Positions 41,991 through 50,048 of a stretch of 64,000 bases of DNA are shown piece after piece. Position 1 is the first letter of the stretch. Each line of letters starts with the position of its first letter. The stretch is from positions 2,418,001 to 2,482,000 of the forward strand of contig OZ241994.1 in the NCBI GenBank assembly GCA_965204525.1, in the 5' to 3' direction. Made by a program: the position numbers and the translations under genes. The DNA is from Bin5 sp965204525. GTDB lineage: Bacteria > Chloroflexota > Anaerolineae > Caldilineales > Caldilineaceae. The notes under the pieces were generated by a model. It was not told the DNA's origin. It made no database searches and was given only the letters and a program-made list of their open reading frames with translations.

Positions 41991-43103
41991 TTACAGCCCC
42001 TCTACCGTTTCGGCGGCGAGGTGGTCGACGACGGCTTTGACATCGCCGCCCGTTTCGTCGTAGACGCGCAGCTGGCGGTCGGCGCTGGTGCCGTTGGCGA
42101 GGATCTGTTCGATCGGCGCGATCTCTTTTTCGCTGCCCAGTTCGGCGATCTCTTCGCCGACGAGTTCGACCAGTTCGCGCATCAGTGAGCGGGCGGGCAA
42201 CTCCGCCTGCTTGCCGAAGTCGATCATTTTGCCTTCGAGCCCGTAACGGGCGGCGCGCCATTTGTTCTCGTCGATCAGTTCCTTGGTGTATACGCGGAAG
42301 GTGACGTTACGCTGACGCAGCTTCCAGTGCCAGAGCACGAGGGCCTGACAAAGTGCGGCGATGGCGATTGCCTCGTCGACGCGCGGGCAGAGATCACAGA
42401 TGCGAAATTCCAGCGTGGGGTAGAGGCTATGGGGGCGCACGTCCCACCAGATCTTGCTGGAGTCGGGGATGCAGCCGGTATTTGTCAGGGTCCGGATCAG
42501 TCCCTCATAGGCGGCGCGGTTGGGGAAGACGTCGGGGATGCCGCTGCGAGGGAAGTCTTCGAAAACGACGGCGCGGTAGCTCTTGAGCCCGGTACGCTGG
42601 CCCTGCCAGAAGGGGCTGCTGGCGCTCAGGGCCAGCAGATGGGGCAGCATGTAGCGGAGGACATTCATGGTGTCGATGGCAAAATCGGGATCCTCCAGGC
42701 CGACATGAATGTGCATGCCGAAGATTAAAAGGCGCTGGGCCAGCAACTGCATTTCCTCCAGAACGCCCTGATAGCGCGGGAACGGCGTCACCTCCTGTTC
42801 GGACCAGCGGCTCATGGGATGCGTGGCCGCGGCCGCGATTGACAGCCCTCTTTCCTGGGCGAGGCGGCTTATGAAGTCCCGTTGCCGCAGGAGCTCCTCC
42901 TTTAATTCAGCGGCCGTGGCACAGACCGGCGTGCCCAGCTCCACCATCGACTGGTGCAGCTCCGCTTTGATCTCCCTCTCCACCATCACTATCTTGCCAT
43001 CTTCGATAAACTGGGTGATGAAAGAGCGCAGCTCGCCGCTCTCGGGATCGATGACCTGGTACTCTTCTTCGATGCCGAGCGTCAGTTGTGGTCGTTCAAT
43101 CAT
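41991..43103 (-). CDS. GCS2-family carboxylate-amine ligase (YbdK-like) B
   Basis: 370-residue ATP-dependent ligase of the glutamate-cysteine ligase 2 group, joining a carboxylate to an amine. Start MIERPQLTLGIEEEYQVIDP contains the E-E-E-Y metal/ATP motif. ATHPMSRWSEQEVTPFPRYQ, HIHVGLEDPDFAI, ALSASSPFWQGQRTGLKSYR and WWDVRPHSLYPTLEFRICD follow in family order. The ATG overlaps the stop of paralogue A (ATGA). Last gene of a three-gene ligase operon. Substrates unknown. Confidence 0.93.
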   Translation of the reverse strand: MIERPQLTLGIEEEYQVIDPESGELRSFITQFIEDGKIVMVEREIKAELHQSMVELGTPVCATAAELKEELLRQRDFISRLAQERGLSIAAAATHPMSRWSEQEVTPFPRYQGVLEEMQLLAQRLLIFGMHIHVGLEDPDFAIDTMNVLRYMLPHLLALSASSPFWQGQRTGLKSYRAVVFEDFPRSGIPDVFPNRAAYEGLIRTLTNTGCIPDSSKIWWDVRPHSLYPTLEFRICDLCPRVDEAIAIAALCQALVLWHWKLRQRNVTFRVYTKELIDENKWRAARYGLEGKMIDFGKQAELPARSLMRELVELVGEEIAELGSEKEIAPIEQILANGTSADRQLRVYDETGGDVKAVVDHLAAETVEGL

Positions 43104-44308
43104 AGGCTCTGCTCCGTCTGCGAAACGAGAAAATCGACGACCGCTTTGCCGTCTTCGCCGCTCTGCCGCCAGACATGGCGCTGCTGCTCGGAACTGGCGC
43201 CGCGCTGCATGATGGTTTGGACGTGGGCGACCTCCTCGCGGCAGTTAAGCCGGTCCAGGACGGGCTCGACCCGTTCGAGGAGTTCGTGCAACAGGTCGCC
43301 GATGGGGACCTCCTGTTCGATGCCGAAGTCGAGAAGCTTGCCTTTCAGACCGTAGCGCACGGCCCGCCACTTGTTCTCGGCGATGAGCGTGCGGTCGTAG
43401 AGACGGAAGGACATGTTGCGATGGCGCAGGTCCACCATCCAGGCAACGGTGGCCTGGATCAGCGCGGCGACGGCGAGTACGTCATCGATGTCCGGGAGAG
43501 CGTCGCAGACCCGAACCTCCAGGGCGGGCTGGTCAGTTGCCGCATTCCCGGGCTGGGCGTTTTGTCCGTCTTGAGAGCGCGGGCGCGAGCGGTCCTGCTG
43601 ATGGGAATGGGGGCGGATGTCCCACCAGATGGCTTCAGGATCGGGGATGCTGTTGGTTCTCAGGAGGGTATCGACATAGCTGAGATAGTCGTTGTGGCTG
43701 CGGAAGGCGTTGGGGATGCCAGTGCGGGGCAAGGCGTCCAGCAGGACGGAGCGGTAGCTGGCCAGCCCGGTATCGAGGCCCTGCCAGAAGGGAGAGGCGT
43801 TGGCGAGGCAGAGGATGTGGGGCAGCAGGTAGCGCATCGCGTTCATTACGTCGACTGCCAGATTGCTGTCGTCGATGCCGACGTGGACATACATGCCGAA
43901 GGCGAGCAGCCGGCGGGCGATAAATTGTGTGTCTTCGATCAGGGCGCGATAGCGGGGCGACTCCTCTTGTTCCCTTTCCCAGTAACTGAAGGGGTGGGCG
44001 CCGGCCGCCATTACTTTGAGGCCGTGGGACGCGGCCAATTCCCGCATCTCGCGGCGGATGCGCAACAGCTCCTGGCGGGCCTGTTTGACATCCTGGCAGA
44101 TCGGAGTGCCCGCAACCGGAGCAGAGGGGCCGGACGGGTTACCTATGGGAGACGCGACCTGTTCATCCTCTTTTCGCGGCCCGTGGGCGTCCAGGAGTGT
44201 GAGCCCCTGGGCGGTAGCAAACCCGCGCAGATCCCGGCTGTCCGGGTCGATAAACTGATACTCCTCTTCGATGCTGACATTGAAGGATGGTTGGCTGTAC
44301 TCGGCCAT
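43100..44308 (-). CDS. GCS2-family carboxylate-amine ligase (YbdK-like) A
   Basis: 402 residues. The frame is open from 44425, but MAEYSQPSFNVSIEEEYQFI at 44308 is the family start with GGAAGAAGAGA upstream. It shows the same blocks as B: GAHPFSYWEREQEESPRYRA, YVHVGIDDSNLAVD, LANASPFWQGLDTGLASYRS, IWWDIRPHS. An insertion of about 30 residues (HQQDRSRPRSQDGQNAQPGN) precedes the conserved LEVRVCD, absent from B. Coupled to B by an ATGA overlap and 26 nt after the ATP-grasp gene. Confidence 0.93.
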   Translation of the reverse strand: MAEYSQPSFNVSIEEEYQFIDPDSRDLRGFATAQGLTLLDAHGPRKEDEQVASPIGNPSGPSAPVAGTPICQDVKQARQELLRIRREMRELAASHGLKVMAAGAHPFSYWEREQEESPRYRALIEDTQFIARRLLAFGMYVHVGIDDSNLAVDVMNAMRYLLPHILCLANASPFWQGLDTGLASYRSVLLDALPRTGIPNAFRSHNDYLSYVDTLLRTNSIPDPEAIWWDIRPHSHQQDRSRPRSQDGQNAQPGNAATDQPALEVRVCDALPDIDDVLAVAALIQATVAWMVDLRHRNMSFRLYDRTLIAENKWRAVRYGLKGKLLDFGIEQEVPIGDLLHELLERVEPVLDRLNCREEVAHVQTIMQRGASSEQQRHVWRQSGEDGKAVVDFLVSQTEQSL

Positions 44309-44334
44309 AGCTCGCTCTCTTCTTCCGGGACCCG

Positions 44335-45714
44335 TTATGCGTCCTTTTCTTCGACCATGAATACCGGGACAATTGAGCCGCCGCCGGCGGTTACGTTGAG
44401 GAGGGTCTCGCTGCTCAGCCGGCAAAGGCAGCCGTGTACACGTTCGCCTCGGAAAAGAAACGGATCCGAGTCCACGAGACGAAGGTCGACCGTCACGCCG
44501 CCATTTGCCGTAATTGCCGGGAACTCTTCGTAGGCGATCTGTACCCGCTCCTGGACGACTGTCGGTTCACTTGCAGCAACTGCCAGGGCCGCGTCCCATT
44601 CTATCTGTTCCGTCTCCCAACCGATGAGCACGCCCTTGCCACCGTATTCGTCGTTCGGTTTGAGCACCAGCCCGTCCCGGTTTGCGCTGGCCCATGGCAG
44701 GAGGTCGATTGGATTGCCGGCCGGGTCGAAAGTGGAACGCTCCTCCACAGTGCGGGTCCAAGGGATGTGCGCTTTCACCGCCTGCTGCTCGGCTGCGGAC
44801 AGAAGATGGGCATTGCGCTCGTCGCTGGCAACGGCGAGACTGGCTTTTTTGTGGAGCAGCTTGCAACTGAATGGATTAACGAGGCAGATTGCGCGGGCTT
44901 GCAACGCGTCGACGATCGGATGATCCAGGCCGTAGCGGAGCAGTAACTCGCTGATCAGGACTCGCTTGTAGACGAAATCGACCGGCGTGCCAGCGGCGAA
45001 CAGCTGCCCGCTCCTGAACTCCATCTCCTCCGGGTCGCAGATGACCGCGGTGATACCGTGTTCGGCGAAGTATTCGACGAAGAGATCGAATTCGCTGGCG
45101 GTGGGGACGCCGTGCCAGTCGACGATGGCGATATCAGGCAGTTTGCCGCGATCGCCGCGCCATTCGTGGTAGACGCGCAGGAATTCGTCGAGAGCGGGCC
45201 TTCTGCTAGGCAGCGAGTGCACGGTGTGGCGCTGGCCGAACGCTTGCATGACCGGCATTTCCAGAAACAGGTCACTGAGAACGCCTGAGTAGGCCATGGA
45301 GGCCGGGCTCTCGCCGTTGAACTCGACAAAACCGAGGCTGCGGCTGCCGTCCTCGTTGCGGGCGAAAAAGCTGTCCAGCCGGGCGGTGGGAATGGTTGTG
45401 CGGTAGCCGTGATCGATACGCAGGAGATGCTCTTCATCGGGTGTCGCGTGGATCTGTGCTCGCAACTCGTCGTCGTCCAGCATGAGGCGGGCCAGACGGT
45501 CGAAGAGGCGAAGAATCAGCTCTGTGCGGTTGACCAGGTAGCTCCACTCTTGCGGCGAATAGAACAGGGGGCGCAGTACGGTGCAGAGGGGGCGCTCGCC
45601 GAAGACCATGTTGCGCTCCGCCATGCGCGCAGTGAGAAGATCCCAGCTGTCGTTGGCGAGGCCGGGCTGGGAGAGGAGGTCATGGTAACGGGAGACGGCG
45701 GTCAGTGAGTTCAT
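44335..45714 (-). CDS. ATP-grasp ligase (circularly permuted type)
   Basis: 459 residues. The C-terminal half has the ATP-grasp signature LVLKPNDEYGGKGVLIGWET with the Lys and Gly-rich loop, then PTVVQERVQIAYEEFP and VDLRLVDSDPFLF. The N-terminal half (LGFVEFNGESPASMAYSGVL, VDWHGVPTASEFDLFVEYF) resembles the pre-ATP-grasp part of glutathionylspermidine-synthase-like proteins. It probably forms an amide or peptide bond on a carboxylate. First gene of the ligase operon; repeat C lies upstream. Confidence 0.85.
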   Translation of the reverse strand: MNSLTAVSRYHDLLSQPGLANDSWDLLTARMAERNMVFGERPLCTVLRPLFYSPQEWSYLVNRTELILRLFDRLARLMLDDDELRAQIHATPDEEHLLRIDHGYRTTIPTARLDSFFARNEDGSRSLGFVEFNGESPASMAYSGVLSDLFLEMPVMQAFGQRHTVHSLPSRRPALDEFLRVYHEWRGDRGKLPDIAIVDWHGVPTASEFDLFVEYFAEHGITAVICDPEEMEFRSGQLFAAGTPVDFVYKRVLISELLLRYGLDHPIVDALQARAICLVNPFSCKLLHKKASLAVASDERNAHLLSAAEQQAVKAHIPWTRTVEERSTFDPAGNPIDLLPWASANRDGLVLKPNDEYGGKGVLIGWETEQIEWDAALAVAASEPTVVQERVQIAYEEFPAITANGGVTVDLRLVDSDPFLFRGERVHGCLCRLSSETLLNVTAGGGSIVPVFMVEEKDA

Positions 45715-45764
45715 TTGGCCATTAGCCGTGCTGCGATTTTCAGCGGCCGTCAGAGTCCTTCAGT

Positions 45765-45871
45765 AAGCGCAAAACCGCGCTGCGCTTTGCTCTGTTCAGG
45801 CATTGCCATTCGGCAATCGCTACAGCCGAATGGCTGTGCATCAGGCCCAGCGTGCGCAGCCGTTCGCGCAC
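45765..45871 (+). repeat. Four-hairpin structured repeat, copy C
   Basis: Stems: AAGCGC/GCGCTT (45765-45770/45782-45787), ATTGCC/GGCAAT (45802-45807/45812-45817), ACAGCC/GGCTGT (45822-45827/45832-45837), GTGCGC/GCGCAC (45852-45857/45866-45871). It lies between two minus-strand genes, just upstream of the ATP-grasp gene. Confidence 0.82.
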
Positions 45872-45891
45872 TAAGGGCTGAAATCAGGCAG

Positions 45892-46287
45892 CTAAGCGCT
45901 GCAGTTGATGCCGTAACCCGGTTCGCCGGCCTCGGGGTCACGGAAGGTCAACGTCAGGTCGAAGGCCTGATGGTCTACCAGCTGCGCGTCCTTGCTCAGC
46001 CCTATAGAAAGTGTTGCTTCCACCCTGTAGGTTTCGTCGGGGGTTACAGGGTCTTTGAGGTGCAGGGTATTGTTGAGACGGGTGTCGGTTTGGGCCAGGA
46101 GGACGAGGCTGCTGTTCTCGGTTCCATCGGGGTTGTAGACGATCAGCTCGACATTGGGGGCGTCATCTTCCAAGCGGGCGGGCAGCCAGATGCGCACCCA
46201 CAGGCGTCGCAGATCGGGGTAGGGATAGATCAGGATTCGCTCGAATTGCAGCGGCGTATCTTGCTCGAAAAGATTGATTTGCGTCAT
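45892..46287 (-). CDS. Hypothetical protein
   Basis: 131 residues, MTQINLFEQDTPLQFERILI start. Regular beta-strand pattern (RLWVRIWLPARL, NVELIVYNPDGTENSSLVLL, TYRVEATLSIGLSK, AFDLTLTFRDPEAGEPGYGI) suggests a beta-sandwich. No signal peptide, one Cys. Not recognised. It is divergent from the kinase gene at 46405 and upstream of the ligase operon on the same strand, with repeat C between. Confidence 0.6.
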   Translation of the reverse strand: MTQINLFEQDTPLQFERILIYPYPDLRRLWVRIWLPARLEDDAPNVELIVYNPDGTENSSLVLLAQTDTRLNNTLHLKDPVTPDETYRVEATLSIGLSKDAQLVDHQAFDLTLTFRDPEAGEPGYGINCSA

Positions 46288-46404
46288 GTTGCGGTGGCCG
46301 GGGGTCGCTTGCGCGCCGTTGCAAGCGAGTTTATGCTTGAGAGTGCGGGCGCCACTTTACGGCGTGAATGTTGTTTCACATTAAGTATAGCAGGATCTTT
46401 TTTG

Positions 46405-47643
46405 ATGAGATACCTGAAAATTCTTGCGGACGACCTGACCGGCGCGGCGGATACTGCGGCCCGCTGCAGGCGGTTCGGGCTGCCGGCAACGATCTTTCTG
46501 GATATTCCAGACCTGCCACTGCCGCCGGGGGCGCTGGCCTTTACATCGGACTCCCGCCATCTGACGGCAGAGGCGGCGGCGAAGTCGGCGCGAAAGACAG
46601 TTGCGTCGCTACCGGCTCTTGACGCACGGTGGTATAAGAAGATTGACTCGACCCTACGGGGAAATGTCGGAAGTGAACTGGACGCCCTGCTGGAGCTAGT
46701 AGACGCGCCCGCTGCCGTTGTCTGCCCTGCCTTTCCGGCACAGAGACGCTGGCTGCGCAATGGGATTCTCACGGCGCCCGATTTCGGACATCCCGCGATC
46801 CATTTGCCGTCATTGTTGCGTGAGCAGAGTTGTCACCCTGTGGCTGCGCTCTCTATCGAGGAGGTGCGCGGAGTAGCCCTGGCGACGAAATTGAAACGGT
46901 TGATGCAGATGGGGGACAGCTGCACGGGACAGGGACGGCTCGTCATCGCGGTCGACGCGATAACAGATAACGACCTGGACAGGTTGGTCAAGGCGCAGGA
47001 GGAGGCACTGCCTGACGCGCTGCTGTGCGGGAGTGCTGGACTGGTGGGTGCGCTTGTCCGACGGGAGGCGGCTAAGGAGACGTTTCCAGCCCTGCCTGTG
47101 GGGCGAATTCGCAGTGCGGGGCAGACGGTATTACTGGTCGCGGGTAGCGGCAGCGAAGTTTCTCACCGGCAAATTGCCCACTTACTTCGTTGCGAGGACG
47201 ATAATCCACAGTTGGGCACCAGCCGGTTGATCGTGCTGCCGGAGACAGATTCCGCGGCTACAGCCTCTCTGAATCCGACTCGACCGATCTGGCTATTGCA
47301 GCAGCCCCAACCACAGCCGGACGCGGTCCTGGATGGCCCGGAAGCGCGTCAGCGGGCCGAACATCTGGCCCGCGTCGGTGTGGCCGCGCTGGCCCGGCGC
47401 CCAGCCGATGTGTTACTGCTCGTGGGTGGTGATACGGCGATGCTCTTTCTGAGGCACTTGGGGGCAGCGCGGCTCAAGGTCGAGCAGGAGCTGCTGCCGG
47501 GAATGCCGCTATGCAGCGGGGTCATCGACGGGCGGTCGACACTGATTGCAATTAAGCCAGGGCGTTTCGGGGGAGAAAGGACGCTGGTGGAGCTGCTTGG
47601 AAGGGTTGGTCTGACTGGACATGGCACCAGTGTAGCGGGATAG
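46405..47643 (+). CDS. Four-carbon acid sugar kinase family protein (DUF1537, DtnK/OtnK type)
   Basis: 412 residues. The frame is open from 45715, but the upstream part runs through repeat C and the reverse gene; ATG 46405 gives MRYLKILADDLTGAADTAAR, the family start with the DDLTGA motif. KKIDSTLRGNVGSEL and VCPAFPAQRR are further N-domain marks, and LLLVGGDTAMLFLR and GVIDG...IAIKPGRFG the C-terminal nucleotide part. Known members phosphorylate D-threonate, D-erythronate or related tetronates, often next to a PdxA-like dehydrogenase, as here. Exact sugar acid unknown. Confidence 0.9.
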   Translation: MRYLKILADDLTGAADTAARCRRFGLPATIFLDIPDLPLPPGALAFTSDSRHLTAEAAAKSARKTVASLPALDARWYKKIDSTLRGNVGSELDALLELVDAPAAVVCPAFPAQRRWLRNGILTAPDFGHPAIHLPSLLREQSCHPVAALSIEEVRGVALATKLKRLMQMGDSCTGQGRLVIAVDAITDNDLDRLVKAQEEALPDALLCGSAGLVGALVRREAAKETFPALPVGRIRSAGQTVLLVAGSGSEVSHRQIAHLLRCEDDNPQLGTSRLIVLPETDSAATASLNPTRPIWLLQQPQPQPDAVLDGPEARQRAEHLARVGVAALARRPADVLLLVGGDTAMLFLRHLGAARLKVEQELLPGMPLCSGVIDGRSTLIAIKPGRFGGERTLVELLGRVGLTGHGTSVAG

Positions 47644-47660
47644 CGGTCAGTGGTCAGCGG
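47644..47660. repeat. Short GTGGTCA heptamer array
   Basis: CGGTCAGTGGTCAGCGG in the convergent junction between the kinase and DegT genes, overlapping the last codons of the DegT gene on the minus strand. Confidence 0.55.
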
Positions 47661-48841
47661 AGGGATGCGATATTTTCGCGGACTTTGAGGATGGCTTGGA
47701 GGATGTCGTCCATCTCGTGCGATTCGGCCAGGAGGACGTTTTGGCTGATGGAGACGGTCTGCTGACAGAGGAGCTCGCTATTGGGGCAGGGCGTGACGCG
47801 GCTGAAGGGTTCGGCGAGCGGGGGCTGACGGTAGAGGGGATAGGGATAGAGGGAGCCGACGGGGATGTTCTCGGCGCGCAATGCGGAGATGAACTCCTGG
47901 CGGGGCAGGCCGCCGAAGGTGTCGGCATCGTAGCGCATGAGAAATAGATGGTGGGAGTGGGCGCTGGCGCGTGGGTCCCAGCGCTGGGGCGTCAGGCCGT
48001 CGATTTCTTCGAGGAAGCTGCGCAGGCGGCGGGCGTTGCTCATGCGGCGTTTCAGCTGGTCGTCGAGGCGGTTCAGACCGGCTGAGAGCACGGCAGCGTG
48101 CCAGCCGCTCAGGCGCAGGTTGGCGCCGAGGTTGGGATGTTCGTAGCCCTGGCCGTCCGGGCTTCGTCCACAGTTAGCGATACTCCACATGCGCTCGGCC
48201 AACTCGGCATCGTTGGTCAGCAGCGCGCCGCCCTCTCCGGCGGTCAGATTTTTGCTCGCTTGAAAGCTGAATGAACCAGCATCTCCCAGGGCACCGACGG
48301 GCTGGTCGTTCCAACTGCTGCCGTGGGCGTGGGCAGCGTCTTCGATGACGGAGAGATTGTGCCGTTGAGCGAGCGGCAGCAGGCTGTCAAAATCCACTGG
48401 CAGGCCGCCGAAGTGGACAGGAATGATGGCTTTGGTGCGTGCGCTGAAGGCCGCTTGAATCGCAGGGATTGAGAGATTCCACGTATCCAGGTCGACGTCG
48501 GCGAAGACAGGTGTGGCGCCGACGGTGCGCACGGCTGCGGCGGTGGCGATAAAGGTGTAGGGAGGCACGATGACCTCATCACCGGGGCCGATGTCCAAGG
48601 CGCGCAGGGCGGTCTCCAGTGTGGTCGTGCCGTTGACGGTGGTGACACAGAAACGGGCGGCGTGGCGGGCGGCGAAAGCGGTTTCGAATTCGGCTACGGC
48701 CGTGTCGTAACCGCCCCATTCCCCCCTTTCGAGCACGGCCAGCAGGCCGGCGCGCTCGGTTTCGTCCCACTGCGGCCAACTCGGCCACGGTTTGGTACGC
48801 ACCGGTTCACCACCATGGACCGCGAGTGGAGATTCTTTCAT
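47654..48841 (-). CDS. DegT/DnrJ/EryC1 family aminotransferase (AHBA-synthase-like)
   Basis: 395-residue PLP enzyme. ATG 48841 (MKESPLAVHGGEPVRTKPW) is chosen because it overlaps the stop of the PdxA gene (ATGA) and has AGAGGA upstream. PLP lysine in SFSFQASKNLTAGEGG; TTTLETALRALDIGPGDEVI and EDAAHAHGSSWNDQ are family blocks. These proteins aminate keto-sugars or act on related carbonyls. Linked to the dehydrogenase by overlap, so it may act on its product. Confidence 0.9.
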   Translation of the reverse strand: MKESPLAVHGGEPVRTKPWPSWPQWDETERAGLLAVLERGEWGGYDTAVAEFETAFAARHAARFCVTTVNGTTTLETALRALDIGPGDEVIVPPYTFIATAAAVRTVGATPVFADVDLDTWNLSIPAIQAAFSARTKAIIPVHFGGLPVDFDSLLPLAQRHNLSVIEDAAHAHGSSWNDQPVGALGDAGSFSFQASKNLTAGEGGALLTNDAELAERMWSIANCGRSPDGQGYEHPNLGANLRLSGWHAAVLSAGLNRLDDQLKRRMSNARRLRSFLEEIDGLTPQRWDPRASAHSHHLFLMRYDADTFGGLPRQEFISALRAENIPVGSLYPYPLYRQPPLAEPFSRVTPCPNSELLCQQTVSISQNVLLAESHEMDDILQAILKVRENIASLR

Positions 48842-49911
48842 ATTGTCCTCTGTCGATGCGGGTTCGCTGCGCGGCCACCAGTGATCATCTGCGTGCACAA
48901 CTTCAGGGCATGTTTCAGCGCCTGCGGACTGGCTACGCCTTTCTCGACGATGTCGAAGGCGGTACCATGGGCCGGAGTCGTGATCGGTGTGGACAGGCCG
49001 CCGTGAACGGTGACGCCGCGTTCAAAGCCAAGCAGTTTCATGGCGATCTGACCCTGATCGTGGTACATGGTCACCACACCGTCGAACTCGCCGCGGCTTG
49101 CCCGTAGAAAGACGGTGTCTGGCGGGTATGGGCCGGAGGCGGCGATATCTTCTTCCTGGGCGGCCTCGATGGCGGGGTGGATGAGATTGATTTCTTCGCT
49201 GCCGAATAGCCCGCCTTCGCCAGCGTGGGGATTGAGACCGGCCACGGCGAGGCGGGGGCTTGGCTGCCCGCTCTGGCGAATGGTGTTGTGAATGAGGCGA
49301 ATCGCGGGCAGGATTTCAGCGACGGATATGTGTTCATACACGGCGCGCAGGGGGATATGGGAGGTTACGCGCGAGGTCCAGAGGCCGTCGAGCGTGTTGA
49401 CTTCGCCGACGTAGCCGCTGACGCCGAGGCGGTCGGCGAAGTAGCGGAGTTCGTCCTCGTGGCGGCTGCCGGCCGCGTGCATGGCCTGTTTGTTGAGTGA
49501 GGCGTAGGTGATGCCGTCGATGACATTGGCGCGGGCGAGGTCGGCGGCAAAGTCCAGCGTTTGCAGGACGTAGCGGCCGGCGGCCGGACTCATCCGCCCG
49601 GGCGTGTGCGCGTCAGGTGGGAAGGACGGACCGGTCAGGAGCACGGGGCCTGGGGCCGAGGGCGGCAGGTCCTCCGGTGAACTGTAGCGCGGCAGGTCAA
49701 GCGAGAGATCTGCGCACTGGGCGCCCCAATCCAGGATCCAGGGTTCGCCGATGACGATGATGTTTACGCCGTCGTAACCGGCGTTCGTCTTGTCCGGACT
49801 TGCCCCTTCCGCCAGGACGCGGGCAACGATTTCGGGCCCAATGCCACTGGGATCGCCAAGGAGAAGGGCGAGGCGTGAGGAGCGCGTCGGTGCATCTGCG
49901 TTTGGAACCAT
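48838..49911 (-). CDS. pdxA: PdxA-family 4-phosphohydroxy-acid dehydrogenase
   Basis: 357 residues. Start LALLLGDPSGIGPEIVARVL is the family opening. The metal-binding His and Asp are in GLNPHAGEGGLFGSEE and VVTMYHDQGQIAMKLLGF, followed by GVTVHGGLSTPITTPAHGTA, all classical PdxA. In vitamin B6 synthesis the enzyme oxidises 4-phosphohydroxythreonine. With a DUF1537 kinase as neighbour it more likely acts as a PdxA2-type phosphotetronate dehydrogenase. Coupled to the DegT gene downstream. Confidence 0.93.
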   Translation of the reverse strand: MVPNADAPTRSSRLALLLGDPSGIGPEIVARVLAEGASPDKTNAGYDGVNIIVIGEPWILDWGAQCADLSLDLPRYSSPEDLPPSAPGPVLLTGPSFPPDAHTPGRMSPAAGRYVLQTLDFAADLARANVIDGITYASLNKQAMHAAGSRHEDELRYFADRLGVSGYVGEVNTLDGLWTSRVTSHIPLRAVYEHISVAEILPAIRLIHNTIRQSGQPSPRLAVAGLNPHAGEGGLFGSEEINLIHPAIEAAQEEDIAASGPYPPDTVFLRASRGEFDGVVTMYHDQGQIAMKLLGFERGVTVHGGLSTPITTPAHGTAFDIVEKGVASPQALKHALKLCTQMITGGRAANPHRQRTI

Positions 49912-49992
49912 TTGAAGGGAGTGCGATAGTTTTCAGTTTCGGCGCGGTGCGGCAGGATAAGAATCAGGGCTGCCGACGGGACCGTTCGCGTG

Positions 49993-50031
49993 TCGCCCAA
50001 TGCTGACTTCGCTACCGTCAGCATCGGGCGA
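49993..50031 (-). other. 15-bp hairpin with one mismatch
   Basis: TCGCCCAATGCTGAC (49993-50007) pairs with GTCAGCATCGGGCGA (50017-50031), 14 of 15 positions, 9-nt loop. Lies between the LarA-like and PdxA genes, 18 nt past the stop of the former on the minus strand. No T-run, so partial terminator or mRNA-stabilising stem. Confidence 0.6.
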
Positions 50032-50048
50032 ATTGACTGTAAGGCGGA

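Noticed and set aside
45715..46404. 690-nt N-terminal extension of the DUF1537 kinase frame
   Set aside because: It crosses structured repeat C and runs antisense to the gene at 45892; the kinase domain starts at 46405.
46129..49911. Defence or toxin-antitoxin island around the Uma2 and ligase genes
   Set aside because: Neighbours are metabolic enzymes; no toxin pair, restriction, helicase-nuclease or reverse transcriptase genes are seen.
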